Positions 1 to 8,606 of a DNA stretch of 17,359 nucleotides are shown piece by piece; within the stretch, counting starts at the first letter, position 1; each line of letters starts with the position of its first letter. The stretch lies in NCBI GenBank assembly GCA_041490205.1, contig JBGPSQ010000040.1:1-17359 (forward strand), written 5' to 3'. Under the pieces are notes generated by a model, which did no database searches, was not told the DNA's origin, and worked only from the letters and a program-made list of their open reading frames with translations. A program made the position numbers and the translations under genes. The stretch comes from DATDDB01 sp041490205 (GTDB lineage: Bacteria; Pseudomonadota; Gammaproteobacteria; Burkholderiales; Gallionellaceae).

Positions 1-1131
1 GCTACCTTGGTATTGCCCGCCCTGCTGCTGCCGGGCAATGCACAGGCCCAGCCCGGAAGCCTGCCGCCCGCCCCGGCGCTGGCGGCGCGGGCCTATGTGC
101 TATACGACTACACCAGCAACCAGATGCTGGTGAGCCAGAACGGCCACGAGCGGCTGGCGCCCGCCGCGCTGACCAAGATGATGGCGGTCTATCTTGCGCT
201 CAGCGCGCTCAAGCAGCACCAGTTCCTGCCGACGCAGCAAGCCTATCCGTCGCTGGAGGCGCTGCGCCCGCAGGACGACGAGGCGCGCATGTTCCTCGAC
301 CACAACAAGGCGGTGACGGCGGATGAGCTGCTGCATGGCCTGATCGTCTCGTCCGGCGACGATGCGCTGCGCGTGCTGGTGGATTTGATCGGCGGCAACG
401 AGGCGGCCTTTGCCGAACTGATGAACACCCAGGCGCAGGCGCTGGGCATGATGGACACGCATTTCACCAATGCCACCGGCAAGCCCGATCCGCAGCACTA
501 CAGCAGCGCCTACGACCTGACGCTGCTCGCCGCCGCCCTGCTGCGCGATTATCCGAAGTATTACGCGCTCTACAGTCAGCGCGAATACCAATACAACGGC
601 ATCAAAATGTTCAACAACAACAAGCTGCTGTGGAACGACCCCTTTGTGGACGGCATAAAAATAGGCCACAACGATAGCGCCGGGCATTGCCTGGCGGCAT
701 CCGCCGAACGCGACAACCGCCGCCTGATTTCGGTGGTGCTGGGCGCCGATTCCGAAAGCCAGCGCGACAGCGAAAGCCAGAAGCTGCTGAATTTCGGCTT
801 CCGCTATTTCGAGAACATGCCGCTGTACCAGAAAAACCAGGTGGTGGGCTACCTGCGGATATGGAAAGGCGCGGCGCGCAACGTCAAGGTTGGCTTCCCG
901 AATGGACTTTCGATCACGGTGCCCCGGGGTGCGCTGCCGCAATTCAAGGCCACGATGGAATCGCGCCAGCCCATCATCGCGCCGATCAGCACGGGGCAGA
1001 ATCTCGGTGTGCTGAAGCTCTCGCTGGAGGGCAAGCCGTATGCAGAGTTTCCGCTGGTGGCGCTGGACGATGTACCTGCTTCCAACGTATTTGCACGCGG
1101 ATGGGATACCCTGCGCCTGATGTTTCAGTAA
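1..1131 (+). CDS. PBP5/DacA-DacC-like protein, probable inactive D-Ala-D-Ala carboxypeptidase homologue (5' truncated by window)
   Basis: Peptidase S11 family protein with a C-terminal PBP5_C domain. Active members trim the terminal D-Ala of peptidoglycan stem peptides in the periplasm. The frame is open from base 1, so the true start lies upstream; the visible N-terminus is the end of a signal peptide (hydrophobic, then NAQAQ). The fold-defining context is intact, but the three catalytic motifs are changed. SxxK is A-L-T-K (Ala codon 166-168), SxN is S-G-D (352-360) and KTG is K-I-G (658-666). The C-terminal region (about 834-1128), with WKG, VPRG and PLVALDDVP, matches the membrane-proximal domain of PBP5/6. 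It sits upstream of the transaminase and lipoate genes, as dacA precedes ybeD-lipB-lipA in E. coli. Without the nucleophilic serine it cannot be a normal DD-carboxypeptidase, so a structural or septal-localisation role is more likely. Family assignment is firm; inactivity is inferred from residues. Confidence 0.93.
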   Translation, partial: ATLVLPALLLPGNAQAQPGSLPPAPALAARAYVLYDYTSNQMLVSQNGHERLAPAALTKMMAVYLALSALKQHQFLPTQQAYPSLEALRPQDDEARMFLDHNKAVTADELLHGLIVSSGDDALRVLVDLIGGNEAAFAELMNTQAQALGMMDTHFTNATGKPDPQHYSSAYDLTLLAAALLRDYPKYYALYSQREYQYNGIKMFNNNKLLWNDPFVDGIKIGHNDSAGHCLAASAERDNRRLISVVLGADSESQRDSESQKLLNFGFRYFENMPLYQKNQVVGYLRIWKGAARNVKVGFPNGLSITVPRGALPQFKATMESRQPIIAPISTGQNLGVLKLSLEGKPYAEFPLVALDDVPASNVFARGWDTLRLMFQ

Positions 1132-1150
1132 GCTCCAGTAAAGAGCATAC

Positions 1151-1238
1151 TAGCCACGGATGAACACGGATATGCACGGAAGGAAGTTTTGCTGCGCAAC
1201 GGGTTTTATCGGTGCTTATCCGTGTCTATCCGTGGCTA
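1151..1238. repeat. Imperfect 30-bp inverted repeat built from CACGGAT decamers
   Basis: The arms are 1151-1180 and about 1209-1238, with 26 of 30 positions complementary and a 28-nt loop. Each arm contains three copies of CACGGA(T) at a 10-nt period. It fills most of the gap between the PBP5-like gene and the aminotransferase gene. The layout resembles dispersed extragenic palindromes found in many proteobacterial genomes. It could form a transcript hairpin but has no T-tract, so a simple terminator is unlikely. Confidence 0.8.
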
Positions 1239-1272
1239 AATTGCATTTTAAGGACAAACACAGGGAGCCATC

Positions 1273-2136
1273 ATGCCTGTTTACCTGAACGGTCAGTTCA
1301 TGCCCATCGAGGAAGCGCACGTGCCCGTGCTGGATCGCGGCTTCATTTTCGGCGACGGCGTATATGAGGTGATTCCGGTGTATTCGCGCCGCGCCTTCCG
1401 CCTGGCGGAGCACCTGAAGCGCCTGCAGCACAGCCTGGACGGCATCCGCCTGCAAAACCCGCACAGCGAGACGGAATGGACGCAGATCATCAACGATCTC
1501 ATCGCATGCAACGAGGGCGAAGACCAGTACCTCTACCTGCACATCACGCGCGGCGTGGCCAAGCGCGACCATGCCTTCCCCAACCCGCCGGTCGCGCCCA
1601 CGGTTTTCATGATGAGCACGCCGCTGCCCTCGCCTTCCGCAGAATGGCTGCAAAACGGTGTGGGCGCGGTGACCGCGCAAGACAACCGCTGGCTGCGCTG
1701 CGACATCAAGGCCATCGCGCTGCTGCCCAATGTGCTGCTGCGCCAGATGGCGGTGGACGCGGGCTGCGCCGAGACCATATTGATCCGTGACGATTCTTTT
1801 ATGACCGAGGGCGCAGCCAGCAATATTTTCGTGGTGAAAAACGGCAAGCTGCTGGCGCCGCCGAAAGATAACTTGATGCTGCCCGGCATCACTTACGACG
1901 TGGTGCTGGAAATCGCCGCCGCGAACGGTATCCCATGTGAGGTCAGGCGCGTTCTCAAGGAAGAGGTGTTCAGCGCGGACGAGCTGCTGCTCACCTCCAG
2001 CACGCGCGAGGTGATCGCCATCACCCGGCTGGACGGCAAGCCGGTGGGCAGTGGGAAACCCGGCCCGATGTTCGCCAAGCTGCATCAACATTACCAGGAT
2101 TTCAAGCGCGACGTGATGCGCCAGGAACAAAGTTAA
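1273..2136 (+). CDS. D-amino-acid aminotransferase (fold-type IV PLP enzyme)
   Basis: Class IV aminotransferase, 287 aa, the usual size for bacterial D-alanine aminotransferase, which interconverts D-alanine and 2-oxoglutarate with D-glutamate and pyruvate. The PLP lysine is K146 in DIKAIALLPN, and the cofactor-binding TEGAASN segment is at 178-184. The N-terminal YLNGQFMPIEEAHVPVLDRG, the FGDGVYE motif (26-32) and LTSSTREV near the C-terminus are typical. A branched-chain (IlvE-like) enzyme or aminodeoxychorismate lyase shares the fold, but overall pattern and placement beside a PBP5 homologue favour the D-amino-acid enzyme. GGGAG (1263-1267) precedes the ATG at suitable spacing. It is probably co-transcribed with the DUF493-lipB-lipA block, which begins 3 nt after its stop. 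The product would supply D-Ala and D-Glu for peptidoglycan. Confidence 0.9.
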   Translation: MPVYLNGQFMPIEEAHVPVLDRGFIFGDGVYEVIPVYSRRAFRLAEHLKRLQHSLDGIRLQNPHSETEWTQIINDLIACNEGEDQYLYLHITRGVAKRDHAFPNPPVAPTVFMMSTPLPSPSAEWLQNGVGAVTAQDNRWLRCDIKAIALLPNVLLRQMAVDAGCAETILIRDDSFMTEGAASNIFVVKNGKLLAPPKDNLMLPGITYDVVLEIAAANGIPCEVRRVLKEEVFSADELLLTSSTREVIAITRLDGKPVGSGKPGPMFAKLHQHYQDFKRDVMRQEQS

Positions 2137-2139
2137 CCC

Positions 2140-2406
2140 ATGGAACTTAAAGACTCACTCATCGAATACCCGTGCGACTTCCCGATCAAGGTGTTCGGGC
2201 GCACGCAGGAAGGATTCGCCAAGGCTGTGATGGAAGTGGTCTTGCGCCACGACCCGGAATTCAAGCCCGCCAGCATCGAGATGCGGCACAGCAGCGGCGC
2301 GAAATACGTCAGCCTCACCTGCACGGTGCGCGCCACTTCGCGCGAACAGTTGGACGCGCTGTATCAGGAGCTGTGCGACCATCCGCTGGTGGCGATGGTG
2401 CTATGA
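2140..2406 (+). CDS. ybeD: DUF493 (YbeD-like) small protein
   Basis: 88-aa protein of the DUF493/YbeD family, known as a small ferredoxin-like (ACT-like) fold of about 87 aa in E. coli. Family features visible include the YPCDFPIKVFG start, the central SSGAKYVSLTCTV strand pair and the C-terminal LYQELCDHPLVAMVL. It starts 3 nt after the aminotransferase stop, and its TGA overlaps the lipB ATG (ATGA at 2403-2406), so translation is probably coupled. Conserved linkage to lipB suggests a lipoylation-related or regulatory role, but no biochemical activity can be read from the sequence. Confidence 0.92.
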   Translation: MELKDSLIEYPCDFPIKVFGRTQEGFAKAVMEVVLRHDPEFKPASIEMRHSSGAKYVSLTCTVRATSREQLDALYQELCDHPLVAMVL

Positions 2407-3170
2407 AGATTCGGGAAGGGGGAAGGGAGAAGGGGGAAGGGGAAACGGCAAAAGCGGGTGGCTTGCCCCCTTCCCCCTTCCCTCTTACCCCTTCCCTGAA
2501 ACTCCTGGGGCAGGTGGAATACCAGGCGACTTGGGATGCGATGAAGCAATTTACCTTGCAGCGCACCTCAGAGACGCGCGACGAAATTTGGCTGTTGCAG
2601 CATCCGCCGGTATTCACCCAGGGACAGGCGGGCAAGCCGGAGCATTTGCTCGATGCACACGGCATCCCGGTGGTGAAGATAGACCGCGGCGGGCAGATCA
2701 CCTACCACGGCCCCGGCCAGATCGTGATGTATGTGCTGCTCGACTTGCGGCGCTGGGGCATTAACGTGCGCCAACTGGTGCGGCTGATGGAGCAGGCCGT
2801 GGTGAACCTTCTGGCGGGTTATGGTGTCGAAGCGCAGGGACGCGAGGATGCGCCGGGGGTTTATGTGGGCGATGCGAAGATTGCCGCGCTGGGCCTCAAG
2901 ATCAAGAACGGCTGCTGCTATCACGGCTTGTCGTTCAACGTGGACATGAACCTGGCGCCGTTCGGCTACATCAACCCGTGCGGCTATGCCGGGCTGCGCG
3001 TTACCCAGGCGCACGACCAGGGCATCACAGAATCGCTGGAACAATTGCAGCAGCAGCTCGCGCAAAATTTCAGCGAGCTACTGCAAGAGCACATTGTAGG
3101 TCGGGCTACGCCCGACACGGCGGGCACAGCCCGCCCTACCTCCCTTACGACAAGGAAGCAGGCCACATGA
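2403..3170 (+). CDS. lipB: Octanoyltransferase LipB, with repeat-encoded extensions at both ends
   Basis: Lipoyl(octanoyl) transferase, which moves octanoyl from acyl carrier protein to lipoyl domains in the cytoplasm. Signature residues are visible: PVFTQGQAGK (69-78), the RGGQITYHGPGQ loop (95-106), the catalytic lysine in GDAKIAALGLK (K159) and the catalytic cysteine in INPCGYAG (C193). The product is 255 aa against about 213 for E. coli LipB. The excess is at the ends. Residues 4-31 come from a GGGAAGGGG-type palindrome (2413-2495), and about 22 C-terminal residues come from a three-way-junction palindrome (3096-3139). The ATG at 2403 overlaps the ybeD stop, and no later ATG keeps the domain start near residue 32. 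Its stop overlaps the lipA start (ATGA at 3167-3170). Function is very likely retained because the catalytic core is unbroken. Confidence 0.95.
   Translation: MKIREGGREKGEGETAKAGGLPPSPFPLTPSLKLLGQVEYQATWDAMKQFTLQRTSETRDEIWLLQHPPVFTQGQAGKPEHLLDAHGIPVVKIDRGGQITYHGPGQIVMYVLLDLRRWGINVRQLVRLMEQAVVNLLAGYGVEAQGREDAPGVYVGDAKIAALGLKIKNGCCYHGLSFNVDMNLAPFGYINPCGYAGLRVTQAHDQGITESLEQLQQQLAQNFSELLQEHIVGRATPDTAGTARPTSLTTRKQAT
2413..2495. repeat. Purine/pyrimidine inverted repeat inside the 5' end of lipB
   Basis: Arms 2413-2442 and 2466-2495 are complementary at 27 of 30 positions, separated by 23 nt. One arm is almost pure G and A (GGGAAGGGGGAAGGG...), the other almost pure C and T. It is in frame with lipB and encodes a low-complexity stretch (REGGREKGEG ... 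PPSPFPLTPS). It looks like a mobile or dispersed palindrome inserted between the lipB start codon and the conserved domain. Confidence 0.8.
3096..3139. repeat. Three-way-junction palindromic repeat inside the 3' end of lipB
   Basis: Outer stem GTAG (3096-3099) pairs with CTAC (3136-3139). Inside are two hairpins, TCGGGC-TAC-GCCCGA (3101-3115) and GGCGGGC-ACA-GCCCGCC (3119-3135). This compact 44-nt design, with GTAGG and CCTAC ends, resembles dispersed extragenic palindromes of proteobacteria. Here it is translated as the tail of LipB, just before the lipA start. Confidence 0.8.
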
Positions 3171-4111
3171 GCAACACCGAACACAAGCAGACCGGAAAAG
3201 AAAAAACCGCGCGCAACCCGATCAAGATCGTGCCGCTGCAAGAGCGCCTGCGCAAGCCGCAATGGATACGGGTGAAATCCGGCAGCGGCCAGGGCTACCA
3301 CGACGTGAAGCGCCTGCTGCGCGAGAACAAGCTGCACACGGTGTGCGAGGAAGCCTCCTGCCCCAACATCGGCGAATGCTTCGGCAAGGGCACGGCTTCG
3401 TTCATGATCCTGGGCGATGTGTGCACGCGGCGCTGCCCGTTCTGCGACGTGGCGCACGGCAAGCCGCAGCCGCCGGACGAAAGCGAGCCTGCGCATCTCG
3501 CGCAATCCATCGCGTTGCTGAAACTGAGATACGTGGTGATCACCAGCGTGGATCGCGACGACCTGCGCGACGGCGGCGCCAAGCATTTCGCCGATTGCCT
3601 GGCCGCCATTCGCGCCTCTTCGCCCGCCACCCGGCTGGAAACCCTGGTGCCCGATTTCCGCGGACGGCTAGACGTGGCGCTCGACGCCATGGCGGCCTGC
3701 CTGCCCGATGTACTCAACCACAACCTGGAAACCGTGCCGCGCCTCTATCCGCTGGCGCGCCCCGGCGCGGACTACGCGCACTCGCTCAAGCTGCTCAAGG
3801 AATTCAAGGCGCGCTTCCCGCAGGTGATGACCAAATCCGGGCTGATGCTGGGGCTGGGCGAGACCGACGAGGAAGTGCTGCAAGTGATGCGCGACCTGCG
3901 CGCGCACGACGTGGAGATGCTCACCTTGGGCCAGTATCTGCAACCCTCGGACGGCCACCTGCCGGTGCTACGCTACGTGACGCCCGAAACCTTCAAGATG
4001 TTCGAAGATGCCGCGAAGGAAATGGGCTTCGCCCACGCCGCCTGCGCCCCGATGGTGCGCAGCTCATATTTTGCAGACGAGCAGGCGCACCAGGCCGGGT
4101 TGAGGGCCTAG
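3167..4111 (+). CDS. lipA: Lipoyl synthase LipA
   Basis: Radical SAM lipoyl synthase, 314 aa, inserting two sulfurs into protein-bound octanoyl groups. All six cluster cysteines are present: C60, C65 and C71 (CEEASCPNIGEC) for the auxiliary 4Fe-4S cluster, and C86, C90 and C93 (CTRRCPFC) for the radical SAM cluster. The C-terminal RSSY motif needed for auxiliary-cluster chemistry is present (MVRSSYFADEQ). The start is the ATG in the ATGA overlap with lipB, with AGGAA a suitable distance upstream. An open frame continues upstream through lipB but is only a shadow. Last gene of the + strand lipoylation block. Confidence 0.97.
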   Translation: MSNTEHKQTGKEKTARNPIKIVPLQERLRKPQWIRVKSGSGQGYHDVKRLLRENKLHTVCEEASCPNIGECFGKGTASFMILGDVCTRRCPFCDVAHGKPQPPDESEPAHLAQSIALLKLRYVVITSVDRDDLRDGGAKHFADCLAAIRASSPATRLETLVPDFRGRLDVALDAMAACLPDVLNHNLETVPRLYPLARPGADYAHSLKLLKEFKARFPQVMTKSGLMLGLGETDEEVLQVMRDLRAHDVEMLTLGQYLQPSDGHLPVLRYVTPETFKMFEDAAKEMGFAHAACAPMVRSSYFADEQAHQAGLRA

Positions 4112-4279
4112 TCAGCTCGCAGGGGGTTTTACCCACCCGCAAGATTTTCACTTGGACAACCGTTTTGCCGCCCGCTTGAAACCGGACGACCGAGAACTTC
4201 GGCTAACGCATGTTGTGGTGAGTCGCAACACGGTTCGCCTCTGTCAGTAATGCTGCGTAGAGCCGTCCGTCTATTGACG

Positions 4280-4597
4280 CTACTTCACGGTGAGTTCGAC
4301 GGTGCTCTGCTTAATTGGCGGCTGTTCGGCTTCCCAGGGGCGGCGAAGGTCAAAGCGAAGTGTCGCCTGACCGGCTCCGGCAGCCAGGAACTCGAAGCGC
4401 TTGATTCCCGAAGCACCGGGAGCCGCGCCGGGGTTTATATCCTCCTTTTGCAGGGTTACTACAGAAGGCTCAACTCCCTCAATGTGCCACCGGTAGCCGG
4501 TTGTCGAGATGTCCTCTAGCTCGACGACAATAGTCTCGCCAACCGGCACGGTGACAGTTTTTTTCGTTCCAGCAGTCAGGTTAATGACGTTCGCCAA
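4280..4597 (-). CDS. Chagasin-family (I42) cysteine protease inhibitor
   Basis: 105-aa all-beta protein with the three inhibitor loops of the chagasin/amoebiasin family. L2 is STTGYRW (31-37, compare NPTTGY-W), L4 is the glycine-rich GAAPGASG (57-64) and L6 is RRPWE (85-89). In this family the loops plug the active-site cleft of papain-type proteases. The frame opens with TTG at 4597, preceded by GAGG at 4607-4610 (9-nt spacing); the nearby ATG at 4604 is out of frame. No signal peptide is visible, unlike many bacterial members. It lies 15 nt downstream of a papain-fold protease on the same strand, so the two are probably co-translated and this protein likely restrains its neighbour. Confidence 0.9.
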   Translation of the reverse strand: MANVINLTAGTKKTVTVPVGETIVVELEDISTTGYRWHIEGVEPSVVTLQKEDINPGAAPGASGIKRFEFLAAGAGQATLRFDLRRPWEAEQPPIKQSTVELTVK

Positions 4598-4612
4598 GTT
4601 TCATCGCCTCAT

Positions 4613-6337
4613 TCACGCGCCGGGGATGGACATGACGTTCAGGTGATGTCCGGAGTCCGTGCCGCCCCAAGCAATGTAAACCTTCCCCTTGAACTCGGCA
4701 AGCGCAACCCCCGAAGTTGCCGTATCCGTGAGGGTCAGCTTGTTCCCGAAGCCATGCGAGCCGGAGGTCGAGAGCATGCGATTGAGGGAGTGTCTCGAAT
4801 CGCGTCCAGTCCAGGCCAGTACAAGCTCTTTTCCGAGAACAGCGGCCGGTGCATGATCCGACGAATCACCCAGGGTGATTTTGTTGGTCCAAGTCCGGCC
4901 ATCCGTGGATTGCAGGAAGTTGATGCTGCTATTGTGGTCGGTGCCCTGCCAGATCAGGTACAAGATATTGTTGGCGACGCAGAGCCCGATCTGGCTGTCC
5001 GAGTTTTCGTTCAGTGTGACCTTGTGGCCCCAGGTTGCACCATTGTCGGATGACGATATGACATTCAGATGGTGACCGCCATCGGTGCCGACCCACGCCA
5101 GGTAGAGGTGGCCGTTCATGTAGGCCAACGCGGGGCCAAACGAAGCAGTATCGCCGAGCGTAACCTTCCCGCCAAAGTTCCGGCAGTCGGTTGTGGACAT
5201 CACGTTCAGGTGATGCGCGGAATCGGTGCCGGTCCAGGCGATGAACACGCGCCCGCCGCCTGAAGCGATGGCAGGGCCGTCGAAGCTGGTTTCGTGCAGG
5301 GTGATCTTTCCGCCGAAATGGAATCCGTCCGGGGAGGATATGACGTTCAGATGGCTGGGGTTGTCCGTGCCGGTCCAGGCGAGGACAAGGTTGTTGCCAA
5401 TCACAGTCAAACCCGGTGTGACACGTGACGTGTCGCCCAGGGTGACTTTGTTCGCCACTATACCTTCCACTGCCCACATATCGGCGTCAATGCCACACTC
5501 GCCATAAGCGATCTGGAAAAAACCCCCGTTGCCCCAGCCCGGACCCCAACTGTTCTTGCAAATCCAGCATTGGGCATGATCGTCATAGCCTACCACGCAG
5601 ACGCAATGCCCGCCGGCCACGGCACCCGTGACGTGATGATAGACGCCAGAACGGTAGGAGAAGAAATCGTCATAAACCGTAAAGCAGGTAATCAGCGGAC
5701 CGCCCGTGGCGAGCCACTGTTTCATGGCTGTCCGGTCAGTGATGGAGTGTGAACCGCTGACTTTGGTCGCACGGAATTGCCAGTCCGAACACTGTTTGCA
5801 AGGCTGATCGCCTGGCGTGTAAGGGAAACAGGCTTCGTCCGCGACCCCGTCGCTGGTGAGAAACTTGAGAGCTTCCGCTGGCCACCAGCCGGTTTCGCAA
5901 TTGCAGTGATCCTGGGAGGCGTCGCAATAGAAGAGTTGCGCTTCCGAGAGATCAACGTTCAGGTTTGGGCTATTCTGCTGGATCCGCACCTTGGATTCAA
6001 CGGCGGCGATAGAGCCGAATGCGACACAGGAACCACAAGAACTCTGATCGCGGACGGGCGTGACGTAATTGCCGCCATGGGCATTGCGCCAGTCCCATGC
6101 CGCAGGATAGGCCATTGCGGCAGCATGTACCGCTGCGGAGAGAAACGCCGCATGCGATTTTTTTGCCGCCGCCTCCCGCTGCTGCAGTCCGGCGGCGCCA
6201 TTTGGATGCTTGGCCCCGAGCCGCCGCAGTTTCTCGGGCTCCAACAGGTTCGATACGTTTGTGACGTCGGCAATCCAGCGTGCGTTGGACTGCTGGATAG
6301 CCGAGTGTAAATCAGAAATCTTGAGATTGAGTGGCAT
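4613..6337 (-). CDS. Papain-family (C1) cysteine protease with C-terminal propeller-like repeats
   Basis: 574 aa in three parts. Residues 1-75 look like a propeptide, helical and charged, with no signal peptide. Residues 76-293 are a C1A protease domain: oxyanion Gln98, catalytic Cys104 in QSSCGSCVAF, His244 in GGHCVCVVGY and Asn262 in CKNSWGPGWGNGGFF. The tryptophan that usually follows the catalytic cysteine is Val105. Residues 296-574 contain six repeats of about 47 aa with the pattern K-x-TL-x-(D/E)...LAW-x-GTD...HLN-x-x-S, suggesting a six-bladed propeller-like, probably ligand-binding domain. The start ATG is preceded by GGGAG at 9-nt spacing. The inhibitor gene follows at once. Many extra cysteines in the protease domain suggest disulfides and hence export, which conflicts with the absent signal sequence. 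Substrate unknown. Confidence 0.92.
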   Translation of the reverse strand: MPLNLKISDLHSAIQQSNARWIADVTNVSNLLEPEKLRRLGAKHPNGAAGLQQREAAAKKSHAAFLSAAVHAAAMAYPAAWDWRNAHGGNYVTPVRDQSSCGSCVAFGSIAAVESKVRIQQNSPNLNVDLSEAQLFYCDASQDHCNCETGWWPAEALKFLTSDGVADEACFPYTPGDQPCKQCSDWQFRATKVSGSHSITDRTAMKQWLATGGPLITCFTVYDDFFSYRSGVYHHVTGAVAGGHCVCVVGYDDHAQCWICKNSWGPGWGNGGFFQIAYGECGIDADMWAVEGIVANKVTLGDTSRVTPGLTVIGNNLVLAWTGTDNPSHLNVISSPDGFHFGGKITLHETSFDGPAIASGGGRVFIAWTGTDSAHHLNVMSTTDCRNFGGKVTLGDTASFGPALAYMNGHLYLAWVGTDGGHHLNVISSSDNGATWGHKVTLNENSDSQIGLCVANNILYLIWQGTDHNSSINFLQSTDGRTWTNKITLGDSSDHAPAAVLGKELVLAWTGRDSRHSLNRMLSTSGSHGFGNKLTLTDTATSGVALAEFKGKVYIAWGGTDSGHHLNVMSIPGA

Positions 6338-6537
6338 TGTTGTGGTCTCCCGTAGTAGTTATTTGCAGTGCTTCTCCTTGCGAATCCATTCCCGATCCCC
6401 TTCAGTGCAGGACAGTCAAGCTTGAGTAGTGCATAAAATCGATAAACGTTATTTTCGATGTAGGTACAAATGCAGATGCCGTACCTAGGGGCCATAAGTT
6501 AGTTCGCTGACGCGTGCATAACAATATGCCTGACGGC

Positions 6538-6599
6538 CTAGATATTTACATGCTGATTGAGTATCTGACAGGCGGAACTAGATATTCACATGCTGATTG
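6538..6599 (+). repeat. Pair of 22-nt direct repeats at 40-nt period
   Basis: Copies at 6538-6559 and 6578-6599 match at 21 of 22 positions (CTAGATATT core, then ACATGCTGATTG). Two further GATATT hexamers in the same orientation follow at 6600 and 6621. The four GATATT sites start at 6541, 6581, 6600 and 6621, so spacing is near multiples of 20 nt, about two helical turns. A protein-binding array or a decayed repeat are both possible. Confidence 0.7.
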
Positions 6600-6740
6600 G
6601 ATATTAGATTCGCGCGACTGGATATTTTGCGTGCCGGATAGCAGGAGTCAGCGCGGTCATACCAGATTGACTCTGCCATCGCCGGATCGCCTGCCAACGT
6701 CCACTTGGCAGATTTCATGGCACTTGGTCGCTGCCAGACC

Positions 6741-6763
6741 GCTGAGATCGCTCAGCTTATTTT
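6741..6763 (+). terminator. Possible intrinsic terminator on the + strand
   Basis: Perfect 6-bp stem GCTGAG/CTCAGC with tetraloop ATCG followed by TTATTTT. The stem is short and no recognised + strand gene lies upstream, so it either ends an unseen small RNA or is chance. Confidence 0.3.
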
Positions 6764-6780
6764 AGGAGGCAGGTCTGCGG

Positions 6781-6846
6781 GATGCGGTGAGGAACGAACC
6801 GCATCATTCCCGCCCTCGATTGATGCGGTTCATTTCATTCACCGCA
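6781..6846. repeat. Two adjacent hairpins sharing the stem sequence (GA)TGCGGT
   Basis: First hairpin: GATGCGGT (6781-6788) pairs with ACCGCATC (6798-6805) around a 9-nt loop. Second: TGCGGT (6824-6829) pairs with ACCGCA (6841-6846) around an 11-nt loop. They lie 33-98 nt downstream of the rtcR stop on the - strand and would be in its 3' untranslated region. No T-tract follows on either strand. Confidence 0.6.
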
Positions 6847-6878
6847 CCCCACGCTTGATTGGCTGCAGGTTTGGCAGC

Positions 6879-8468
<1,590 letters not shown>

Positions 8469-8483
8469 AACCATATCCTGCCA

Positions 8484-8592
8484 GATAATTGCATATCTTT
8501 ATGACTAGTATTTATGCATTCTCCCACATAGCCAGACTCAAGATCAAAAAATTAATATCAATAAATATCAATGCGATATGCACTATACGTGC
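8484..8592. promoter_or_regulatory. Candidate RtcR upstream activating sites
   Basis: This AT-rich stretch lies about 40-150 nt upstream of the predicted sigma-54 start, where bacterial enhancer-binding proteins bind. It contains the octamer GATATGCA at 8575-8582 and its reverse complement TGCATATC at 8490-8497, the palindrome ATGCAT (8514-8519), the direct repeat AATATCAAT at 8554-8562 and 8564-8572 (10-nt step), and the inverted repeat GCAC-TATAC-GTGC (8580-8592). Which of these RtcR reads is inference. Confidence 0.5.
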
Positions 8593-8606
8593 CATACCGG
8601 AAAGCC

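Larger units (their letters stand above)
6338..6878. other. Intergenic region without a convincing gene; repeats and hairpins
   Basis: 541 bases between the protease start and the rtcR stop. Open frames of 83 aa (6514-6765, +) and 93 aa (6705-6986, +) show no recognisable motif, and the second runs into rtcR antisense. It contains the 40-nt-period direct repeat at 6538-6599, a GCTGAG-ATCG-CTCAGC hairpin (6741-6756) followed by TTATTTT, and two hairpins with the same GCGGT stem (6781-6805, 6824-6846). The promoter for the protease operon must lie in its left part but no strong -35/-10 pair is obvious. Confidence 0.6.

Noticed and set aside
4250..4519. 89-aa + strand open frame
   Set aside because: It is antisense to the chagasin-family inhibitor, which has clear family motifs.
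6538..6626. CRISPR array
   Set aside because: Only two full repeat copies, an 18-nt spacer and no cas genes.
6514..6765. 83-aa + strand open frame as a gene
   Set aside because: No recognisable motif, no clear ribosome-binding site, and it runs through the direct repeats.
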